Shown here: positions 1-5,122 of the stretch, one piece after another
Layout: each line of letters starts with the position of its first letter
Numbering within the stretch: position 1 is the first letter of the stretch
From: Candidatus Aegiribacteria sp.
GTDB lineage: Bacteria > Fermentibacterota > Fermentibacteria > Fermentibacterales > JCC-6
DNA length: 5,122 bases
Assembly (NCBI GenBank): GCA_030600975.1
Contig: JAUVUL010000179.1
Location: 1 to 5,122, forward strand
Direction of reading: 5' to 3'
Translations under genes and position numbers: made by a program
Notes under the pieces: model-generated
Seen by the model: the letters and a program-made list of their open reading frames with translations, nothing else
The model's database searches: none
Told to the model about the DNA's origin: nothing

Positions 1-1382
1 GAGGGGGTTCGGGTTTTCTAAAGGGCGGTATGGCCGGCACACTGAATTTCCTTCCCGGGTCCGCGGATCTCCCTGCACGAGCATCTCTGACCGCAGGTGA
101 TGATAGATCCATCTCCTTTTCCGGGGGATTTTCAGCAGGTATCAACCGGATCTCACTCAGCATCAGGAGGCTTGCAGGTATCTCCGGATCCACAGCCCAT
201 GACGGAGCGTTTCTCATACATGGAAAGAATCACCCTTTCAGTTACGGCTTCCTTGCAGCTCTCTCCTCCGGCGAAACAGAAAGTCCTGACTGGACACTTC
301 CCACCGATGGCAAAAGAAAAAGGTACAGCCTTGACGGCTGGAGCAGATGGAGCCCGGGCAGAGTAAGGCTTTCCCTCGGTATCAGAACGGGAAGGCATGA
401 GTATTCCAGCACTGAACCATCCACGGTAGATGATACACATGATGAATTCAGCGGAAACCTGACCCTTGAGTACAATCTGCCTGTTTTACCATTTCATCTT
501 GGATTATCCGCAGATGCAGCTCTCGACAGAGTATGGAGCACTTCGCTGGGTGAAAGGGAGAGGCTGACCGGGGAAGCTGCGTTAACCGCGGGATACGTTG
601 ACGGGCTCTCTGTTTCCGCTTCAGCATCTGTTAACGCAATCCCTTCGGAAAGAACCATACTCGTATCCGTGCTTTCAGTTGGACTGCCCGTACAGGATTC
701 ACTTCTCTTACTGCATGCTTCAGCATCAACAGGTTTCAGGCGCCCTTCACTTAACGATCTGTACTGGCCGGAGGATAATTTCGCGCGGGGGAACCCGGAT
801 CTTCTGCCCGAGACTTCGATGGAATTTGAAAGCGGGATCTCATTAACCGGTCTTGACCTGCTTAAATTCTCGATAACAACTTTTATCGCGGAAACTGAGG
901 ATCTTATAAGGTGGGAGCCGGGGGAGGGTGGAAAATGGTCTCCCGTGAATATTTCACAAGCTCTCAGAAAAGGTATCGAAGCGGAAACCTGGCTCTCCTG
1001 CAGCCCCTTTGAAATCACCGGTACTTTTACCCTGCTTGAAGTTACGGACAACTGCAGCGAATCTGTGAACTACGGCAGAATCCTGCCGTATACACCGGAT
1101 TACACATTCGGTGTTCATGCAGGAGTGAAAATTCCCAGCTGGATTCACTGGTCTGTATCCGCAAGCGGTATGGGCATAAGGTTCAAGAACTACAGCGAAA
1201 CATCATGGATGCCTGCCTACACGATCTTCTCAGCGGGTGTTGATCTGCTTCCTGAATTCATGGGAAGCTTTTCTGTGAACACCTCTGTTGAGAATCTCTT
1301 GGATGAAGACTACCAGGAAACCAGCGGGTTCTCAGGAAAACCTAGAACTTTGTACTTTGGAATTAGATGGAATGGAAACTGA
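1..1382 (+). CDS. TonB-dependent outer-membrane receptor, C-terminal barrel part (5' end outside window); BtuB-like
   Basis: This gene encodes a ligand-gated outer-membrane beta-barrel that imports a scarce nutrient using TonB energy. The frame is open to the left edge (first full codon at base 3), so the ATG at 30 is internal. The first visible residues, up to about FLKGGMAGTLNF, fit the end of a plug domain, and the following ~440 residues alternate short amphipathic strands with polar loops, close to a full 22-strand barrel. Family hallmarks are the FRRPSLNDLYWPEDNF segment followed by GNPDLLPE (bases ~735-812), typical of BtuB/siderophore receptors, and the C-terminal VENLLDEDYQ...RTLYFGIRW signature. 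Three residues (NGN) follow the last aromatic residue instead of the usual terminal one. The TonB box and plug are not visible. A propeller lipoprotein follows 10 bases after the stop, suggesting one operon. Cobalamin is a reasonable substrate guess from that context, but siderophores or other ligands remain possible. The family call is confident; the substrate is not. Confidence 0.9.
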   Translation, partial: GGSGFLKGGMAGTLNFLPGSADLPARASLTAGDDRSISFSGGFSAGINRISLSIRRLAGISGSTAHDGAFLIHGKNHPFSYGFLAALSSGETESPDWTLPTDGKRKRYSLDGWSRWSPGRVRLSLGIRTGRHEYSSTEPSTVDDTHDEFSGNLTLEYNLPVLPFHLGLSADAALDRVWSTSLGERERLTGEAALTAGYVDGLSVSASASVNAIPSERTILVSVLSVGLPVQDSLLLLHASASTGFRRPSLNDLYWPEDNFARGNPDLLPETSMEFESGISLTGLDLLKFSITTFIAETEDLIRWEPGEGGKWSPVNISQALRKGIEAETWLSCSPFEITGTFTLLEVTDNCSESVNYGRILPYTPDYTFGVHAGVKIPSWIHWSVSASGMGIRFKNYSETSWMPAYTIFSAGVDLLPEFMGSFSVNTSVENLLDEDYQETSGFSGKPRTLYFGIRWNGN

Positions 1383-1387
1383 AAGGA
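1382..1387 (+). promoter_or_regulatory. Ribosome binding site of the propeller lipoprotein gene
   Basis: AAAGGA lies 5 bases before the ATG at 1393, and its first base is the last base of the receptor's TGA stop. It decides the start. The same frame is open back to an ATG at 1288, but that longer form would put 35 charged, receptor-overlapping residues ahead of a perfect lipoprotein signal peptide. The arrangement suggests tight co-translation with the receptor. Confidence 0.75.
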
Positions 1388-1392
1388 AAAAA

Positions 1393-2409
1393 ATGAAAAG
1401 ATACCGTCCCGGACTCATAACTCTTACCTGCGCATTACTTATAGGTCTTGTTGCAGTATCATGCAACTCACCCGCGGAACCCTCCACGAATCCTACTCCT
1501 GGCGGCCTGGTGATCGCATGGTTCAACGGAAATAGTTATACAGTTGATCTCTACTTCCCCGAAAGCGATACTCTGATTACCACCGCTTATACTACAGGTG
1601 ATATCCCAAACGATATCTTATCATATGAAGATAACAGGATAGCCGTGCTGAACTCAACTTCAAGCACTGTTCAGGTTTTTGACGTAAATTCTACAGGTGG
1701 AGAGCTGTTCCATATCGATCTTCCCTCAGGCAGCAATCCGTACCAGATGTCCTGGGATGGAAATTATCTCTGGGTCACACTTCTGTTAACAGCTCAGGTG
1801 GCGAAGGTTGATCTCTCTTCGGGAGGCTCAGTATCGATCATCGATATAAAGGCTAATCCCACATCAATAGCTTCAACAGGAAGTCGGGTTTTTGTGGGAC
1901 ATGGATCATCATATCCCGATCCTTCTGTAACAGGCGGTATAACAGTGCTTGATGCATCCACCGGAAATCTAGTCGATTCCATAGATACCCCTGATAACGT
2001 AAATTTCATGAGATATTTCAGTGAAACAGATCGCGTACATGCGATGACCTCAATCTACGATGCGAATGATGGAATTATTTCCATCGTGGATCCGATCAGC
2101 ATGCAGATTCTCTCTCAGGTAAATACCGGAGGATCACCAGGGTTTCCGGTAGAGACGGGGTCAGGTTATGCCGTAGGCGACGGCTGGTCATCGGGTAGCA
2201 TCTATTTCTATAATGGAGCTGGTGTTCTAACTGATACATGGGATACGGGCGCTGCAAGCACATGCGGCCTTGCATGCATCGATGATACGGTCTACATCAC
2301 TGATTTCATTGATGATATGGTCTACGTTGCAGACTGGACATCAAAGGTCATACTAGATTCTCTTGCAGCCGGAGATGGCCCCCAGGGGATACTTACAATA
2401 GAAAGGTAA
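1393..2409 (+). CDS. Predicted surface or periplasmic lipoprotein, seven-bladed YncE/BtuG-like beta-propeller
   Basis: This is a 338-residue lipoprotein. Residues 2-5 are basic, 8-22 are hydrophobic, and AVSC puts the lipidated cysteine at 24; a Ser/Pro/Thr-rich tether (25-38) follows. The rest reads as about seven propeller repeats. Each has a Gly-x-x-Pro-type turn, a short strand ending in V-x-V or similar, and a Val-x-Asp/Phe-Asp-like edge: near residues 68-97, 112-140, 153-187, 198-233, 246-274, 285-314 and 327-338. The N-terminal strand LVIAWFNGNSYTVDLYF (39-55) probably closes the last blade. No catalytic motif is seen, so a binding role is likely. In Bacteroides, BtuG is such a lipoprotein; it caps BtuB and binds cobalamin very tightly. 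The position directly behind a BtuB-like receptor supports a similar partnership here, by inference. Two extra cysteines (291, 295) sit in blade six. It could instead be a generic YncE-family protein with another ligand. The propeller call is fairly sure; the BtuG role is moderate. Confidence 0.8.
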   Translation: MKRYRPGLITLTCALLIGLVAVSCNSPAEPSTNPTPGGLVIAWFNGNSYTVDLYFPESDTLITTAYTTGDIPNDILSYEDNRIAVLNSTSSTVQVFDVNSTGGELFHIDLPSGSNPYQMSWDGNYLWVTLLLTAQVAKVDLSSGGSVSIIDIKANPTSIASTGSRVFVGHGSSYPDPSVTGGITVLDASTGNLVDSIDTPDNVNFMRYFSETDRVHAMTSIYDANDGIISIVDPISMQILSQVNTGGSPGFPVETGSGYAVGDGWSSGSIYFYNGAGVLTDTWDTGAASTCGLACIDDTVYITDFIDDMVYVADWTSKVILDSLAAGDGPQGILTIER

Positions 2410-2416
2410 ACATTTA

Positions 2417-2484
2417 GGATCGGGGCTAATATTAAAATATAAACAAATAAACCGGATGAAATGTTTAAATGTTAGGCCCGACCC
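2417..2484. repeat. Imperfect inverted repeat, REP/MITE-like
   Basis: The arms GGATCGGGGCTAA (2417-2429) and TTAGGCCCGACCC (2472-2484) pair at 11 of 13 positions. They flank a 42-base AT-rich spacer with CCGG near its centre. It lies 7 bases after the lipoprotein stop and opens the AT-richer block. There is no T-run after the second arm and the loop is long, so it is a poor intrinsic terminator. GGGGTCGGGCCTAA-type arms with AT-rich interiors resemble palindromic ends linked to IS200-like REP transposases, a recollection not checked against other copies. A remnant of a small mobile element, or a structured 3' end that stabilises the upstream transcript, are both possible. Confidence 0.45.
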
Positions 2485-2517
2485 CATGCATGCTTAATAT
2501 GTGGTGTGTATATTTCA

Positions 2518-2547
2518 TTGACGGAACGAGACTGATGTCGCTATTTT
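2518..2547 (+). promoter_or_regulatory. Candidate sigma-70-type promoter for the small-protein/nucleotidyltransferase pair
   Basis: TTGACG (2518-2523, 5 of 6 to the -35 consensus) is followed after 18 bases by TATTTT (2542-2547, 4 of 6 to the -10 consensus). It is the best promoter-like match I see between the lipoprotein stop and the next gene. The DNA is AT-rich and chance matches are common, so this is only a candidate. The gene it would serve begins at least 60 bases downstream. Confidence 0.3.
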
Positions 2548-2549
2548 TC

Positions 2550-2563
2550 ATTCTTGGAAGAAT
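2550..2563. promoter_or_regulatory. Short dyad just downstream of the candidate promoter (possible operator)
   Basis: ATTCTT-GG-AAGAAT is a perfect 6-base inverted repeat with a 2-base centre. It begins 3 bases after the candidate -10 box, where a transcription start would lie. Small two-gene modules are often autoregulated through such sites, but a 6+6 dyad can arise by chance and no regulator is identified here. Confidence 0.2.
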
Positions 2564-2666
2564 CAGGATTGCGTAGACGGTAACGAAGTGTTTTTCGGGG
2601 TGGTGAAGTTCCATAAATATTAAGAATAAGCCAAATCATAAAAAGTATATTCAAGTTCTTCGTCAA

Positions 2667-2828
2667 ATGACTCCTGAAAAAAGATTGCTCAAGGCATTTG
2701 AATTGTCTGAATTTACCAGACAACTTTTTATTCATGGATTACACAAGAGATTTCCGAATCTTCAAAATGAAGAATTCAATGAAATGCTATTGGAGCGTCT
2801 GGAAAAATGTCACAACAGAAACTACTGA
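2667..2828 (+). CDS. Small charged protein encoded ahead of, and overlapping, the nucleotidyltransferase
   Basis: A 53-residue reading frame. It is rich in Lys, Arg and Glu, largely helical by pattern, has no signal peptide or membrane segment, and ends KCHNRNY. Its last 22 bases overlap the start of the nucleotidyltransferase gene in another frame, which points to translational coupling. I recall small uncharacterised proteins with an MTPE-RL-KAFELSEF-like start and a CHN-NY end placed next to nucleotidyltransferase genes; this is memory, not a search. The ATG at 2667 has no visible Shine-Dalgarno sequence. The frame stays open back to the stop at 2604-2606, and the upstream codons (YIQVLRQ just before the Met) look like part of the same protein, so the true start may be a rare codon upstream (ATA 2613, ATT 2619 or ATT 2649) or may have been lost. 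Its function is unknown; a partner or antitoxin-like role is inferred only from position. Confidence 0.6.
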   Translation: MTPEKRLLKAFELSEFTRQLFIHGLHKRFPNLQNEEFNEMLLERLEKCHNRNY

Positions 2829-3373
2829 AACTGGTCATTCAAGCACTTGATCAGAATGATATTCAATATATGATAACTGGTTCCATTGCTTCAAGCTTAC
2901 AGGGAGAGCCACGGTCTACACATGATATAGATCTGGTTATTTCTATCGATGGAACAGAAGTAAAAAAACTGGTGGGATCATTCCCACCACCCGATTATTA
3001 TCTTGATGAAGGAAGCATTCTTGAGGCAATTGACTGCCAGAGAATGTTTAATCTAATAGACGTAACAAGTGGAGATAAAGTCGATTTCTGGATATTAACG
3101 GATGAGCCTTTCGATAAGTCACGTTTTTCTCGCAGAATCAGTGAGAAATTCATCGACATCGAAATGAAAGTTTCAACTCCGGAGGACACAATTCTAGCCA
3201 AACTGAAATGGGCGGTTCTTTCAGGTGGAAGTGAAAAACAATTTACAGATGCCCTTCGAGTATTTGAAGTACAGTATGGGGAATTAGACATGGAATACCT
3301 GAAACGCTGGGTAAAGACACTGAATATCGAATTGTTATGGAAACAGTTAACAGATAATGCGGAAATAGTATAA
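2807..3373 (+). CDS. Nucleotidyltransferase-fold protein (AbiEii/MNT-like superfamily)
   Basis: A 188-residue cytoplasmic protein with the polymerase-beta-type nucleotidyltransferase signature. Gly25-Ser26 is followed by HDIDLVI, giving Asp40 and Asp42, and a third acidic candidate is Asp93 in KVDFWI. STPEDTILAKLKW (123-135) with a following GGSEKQFTDALRV helix matches the C-terminal helical part common to AbiEii-like and related minimal nucleotidyltransferases, and a YLKRWVK helix closes the protein. All metal-binding acids are present, so it should be able to transfer NMP groups; the target (tRNA, protein or small molecule) cannot be read from sequence. The start overlaps the small gene by 22 bases; GGAG at 2792-2795 lies 11 bases upstream. 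No HEPN gene is adjacent, so it is not a plain MntA-HepT pair, and it is shorter than I expect for full AbiEii toxins. GC is lower than in the flanking genes, consistent with transfer. A TA or defence role is an inference. Confidence 0.8.
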   Translation: MSQQKLLKLVIQALDQNDIQYMITGSIASSLQGEPRSTHDIDLVISIDGTEVKKLVGSFPPPDYYLDEGSILEAIDCQRMFNLIDVTSGDKVDFWILTDEPFDKSRFSRRISEKFIDIEMKVSTPEDTILAKLKWAVLSGGSEKQFTDALRVFEVQYGELDMEYLKRWVKTLNIELLWKQLTDNAEIV

Positions 3374-3378
3374 GTAGA

Positions 3379-5122
3379 ATGACTACTCTTTCATGTGATC
3401 TTCACGTTCATTCAAAGTATTCGAAGGAATCCGGACGCTGGGCTCTCCGATCACTCAAAGCCCCTGAAAGCTTCACTCCACCTGAGCTTATATACGATCT
3501 GGCCCGTAAGCGGGGCATGGACTTCGTCACTATTACCGATATCAACACTATCGAAGGAGCACTGAGCATATCTCACCTGCCTGGAACCTTTATAAGTGAG
3601 GAAATAAGGACATACCTTCCCGGAACCAGAACTTCGGTTCATATCCTGGCATTCAACATCACCCAGGAGCAGCATGACGAAATAATCACCTTGAGAGATT
3701 CATTCCCTTCCCTTATGGATTTCTTCGAGGAGGACGGTATAATCCATTCACTTGCTCACCCTTTCTTTTTCCCGGATACCGATCTGAAAAACGATGAATT
3801 CGTAAACATCGTGCAGAGAATCGGACTGATCGAATCTCTTAACGGCACAAGATCCAGACTGGAGAATGAGTCAGTTCTTCCAATTGTCAGATCGATAAAA
3901 AGCGACCCTGGCTTCACCGGTTTCACCGGAGGCTCCGACGATCACTGCGGCAGGTTCATTGGTCTGACATATACGGAAGTTGATGGCGCAGCGAACCTGG
4001 AAGATTATCTGAATCGTATAAACCATGGGGAAGGCCTGCCCAGGGGAGAACACGGTAACGCTATCCGTTCCGCCTACTCAGTTTACTCCATCGCGTATTC
4101 CTTCTACAGAGACAGACTTACCGCTAAAAAGGTACCCGCAATAGCCACTATGGCTGCAGATCGATTCTTCAGGCCATCCATATCTTCAGATGAACCCACA
4201 GTATGGCATAAGGCGGATTTCCTTTTCCACCAGCTTATCAAGAAAGCCAAAAAATCAGGGGAATCGGATTTTGAAACGATATTCGCCGATCAGCTTATAG
4301 AAATAGGCAAGGATCTGAATCTCCGTTCAGGAAGTCCCGAGCTTGAAGCCGAAGGAATAGACGAGCGAACGTTTGAAATTCTTAACAGGCTCAGTAACAA
4401 GTTATTCCAGCATTACTCCTCACTGCTGGTCAAAAGGATCACGGATGGAAGACTTCTCGATGCCCTGGAAGCATTTACCGCTCTTATCCCGGTTATCCTT
4501 CTCAATATTCCATATCCTATGGCATATCTGAGCAGGAAAAAGGGGAGAGAGGCCGTTGAAAGAATTGCTTCGGAAGTTTCACCGGATATCTCAGGAAGCA
4601 TGAAAAATCCTGATAGAAGAGTCTGGTTCACCGATACAATAGATGATCTTAACGGTGTTTCCAGAACGATTCAGAAATGCAGCCGCCTGGCTATGGACAG
4701 CGGTAGAGAAATGGCGGTGATAGCCTCGCAGAGCAGACCTCTTTCCTTCCCTGGATGGGTGGTAAATTTCCCTCCCATCCGCGAGTTTCCAGTACCGGAT
4801 TACCATTCAAAACTCCTCTCCATTCCACCTTTTCTTGAGGTTCTCAGATTCGTTGAGGATGAAGGGTTTGGTATGATGTACATATCCACACCGGGTCCGG
4901 TGGGATTCGCTGCGCTGGGTATATCAAGGATACTGGGAATCCCTGCTGCGGGTATATACCATACGGATTATCCAAGGCATGTGAACCATATCGCCCAGGA
5001 TGGCAAGATGGGGGAGTGGGCAGGAACTGCAGCTGCATGGTTCTACAGCAATGTGGATGTAGTTCTGGTTCCAAGCAGATACTACATGGATGATCTGGAG
5101 AATATAGGAATTCCCAGAGATA
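3379..5122 (+). CDS. PHP-domain / GT4 glycosyltransferase fusion protein (3' end outside window)
   Basis: Open from the ATG at 3379 for 581 codons to the window edge. An in-frame stop at 3355-3357 excludes any much longer start. Residues 1-~200 are a PHP metal-hydrolase domain: DLHVHS (His9, His11), TITDINTIEG (Asp54), ISEE (Glu74/75), VHIL (His88), HSLAHPF (His123, His127) and GGSDDH (Asp187-His189). The usual His after Asp54 is Ile55. Residues ~210-410 are a helical linker with a hydrophobic stretch (about 366-384) that could touch a membrane. From ~414, VWFTDTIDDLNGVSRT begins a GT-B Rossmann domain, continued by ISTPGPVGFAALGISRILG and YHTDYPRH (527-534), hallmarks of GT4 glycosyltransferases; the nucleotide-sugar half lies outside. 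It likely acts at the inner face of the cytoplasmic membrane on a glycolipid or polysaccharide; acceptor and sugar are unknown. The start is 5 bases after the nucleotidyltransferase stop, without a clear Shine-Dalgarno sequence or promoter. Domain calls are confident, the pathway is not. Confidence 0.88.
   Translation, partial: MTTLSCDLHVHSKYSKESGRWALRSLKAPESFTPPELIYDLARKRGMDFVTITDINTIEGALSISHLPGTFISEEIRTYLPGTRTSVHILAFNITQEQHDEIITLRDSFPSLMDFFEEDGIIHSLAHPFFFPDTDLKNDEFVNIVQRIGLIESLNGTRSRLENESVLPIVRSIKSDPGFTGFTGGSDDHCGRFIGLTYTEVDGAANLEDYLNRINHGEGLPRGEHGNAIRSAYSVYSIAYSFYRDRLTAKKVPAIATMAADRFFRPSISSDEPTVWHKADFLFHQLIKKAKKSGESDFETIFADQLIEIGKDLNLRSGSPELEAEGIDERTFEILNRLSNKLFQHYSSLLVKRITDGRLLDALEAFTALIPVILLNIPYPMAYLSRKKGREAVERIASEVSPDISGSMKNPDRRVWFTDTIDDLNGVSRTIQKCSRLAMDSGREMAVIASQSRPLSFPGWVVNFPPIREFPVPDYHSKLLSIPPFLEVLRFVEDEGFGMMYISTPGPVGFAALGISRILGIPAAGIYHTDYPRHVNHIAQDGKMGEWAGTAAAWFYSNVDVVLVPSRYYMDDLENIGIPRD

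Noticed and set aside
494..1051. 185-codon open frame on the - strand inside the receptor gene
   Set aside because: It lies wholly opposite strongly recognisable receptor barrel sequence, has no recognisable domain and low-complexity Ser-rich content; a shadow frame.
1288..1392. Longer start (ATG 1288) for the propeller lipoprotein
   Set aside because: It would overlap the receptor's C-terminus by 95 bases and bury the lipoprotein signal peptide behind 35 charged residues; the ATG at 1393 has a well-placed AAAGGA.
2417..2500. Intrinsic terminator for the receptor-lipoprotein operon
   Set aside because: The inverted repeat has a 42-base loop, two mismatches and no T-run after the second arm, so it does not fit a Rho-independent terminator.
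2703..2729. Terminator-like hairpin: TTGTCTG / CAGACAA stem, 7-base loop, then CTTTTT
   Set aside because: The stem is only 7 base pairs and AT-rich, and it lies inside the small coding frame (ELSEFTRQLF region) that continues into the next gene; probably a coincidence of coding sequence, though premature termination there is not impossible.
2541..2735. 64-codon open frame on the - strand across the block's intergenic region
   Set aside because: It runs opposite the small gene's start, resembles no family I know, and has no visible ribosome site; the + strand small gene with its overlap to the nucleotidyltransferase is better supported.
1..5122. CRISPR array, tRNA, rRNA, riboswitch or complete insertion sequence
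   Set aside because: No regularly spaced direct repeats, cloverleaf-like segments, B12-box-like leader or transposase frame were seen; any riboswitch for the receptor would lie upstream of the window.

Overview
The window looks like Gram-negative chromosomal DNA. It holds a TonB-dependent outer-membrane receptor barrel and a lipoprotein with a signal-peptidase-II lipobox, both of which imply an outer membrane. GC is moderate: hand-counted 60-base lines give about 52-60% in the receptor gene, about 45% in the last gene, and about 33-40% in the middle block. I cannot name the organism. The protein style would suit an environmental Bacteroidota/Fibrobacterota-type lineage or a related candidate phylum, but that is a weak inference.

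All real genes lie on the + strand. Left part (1-2409): the barrel portion of a TonB-dependent receptor whose N-terminus and plug lie upstream of the window, then, after 10 bases, a lipoprotein predicted to be a seven-bladed YncE-like beta-propeller. This order recalls the BtuB (transporter) and BtuG (surface propeller lipoprotein that captures cobalamin) pair of Bacteroides. It suggests a two-part capture-and-import machine for a scarce ligand, possibly a corrinoid. The ligand itself is not shown by the sequence.

Middle part (2410-3373): an AT-richer block that begins with an imperfect inverted repeat (2417-2484). It has a weak candidate promoter with a short dyad just downstream (2518-2563). 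It then carries two overlapping genes: a 53-residue charged small protein ending in Cys-His-Asn-Arg-Asn-Tyr, and a 188-residue nucleotidyltransferase of the GS...DxD fold. The pair resembles a two-gene toxin-antitoxin or defence-like cassette that may have been acquired, but its function is unproven.

Right part (3379 to the window end): a long open frame, still open at the edge, encoding an N-terminal PHP domain, a helical linker with a hydrophobic segment, and the start of a GT4-type (GT-B) glycosyltransferase domain. The PHP motif normally reading Thr-Asp-His has Ile in place of the His. This gene starts only 5 bases after the nucleotidyltransferase stop and shows no promoter of its own.

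No tRNA, rRNA, CRISPR array, complete insertion sequence or convincing intrinsic terminator was seen.
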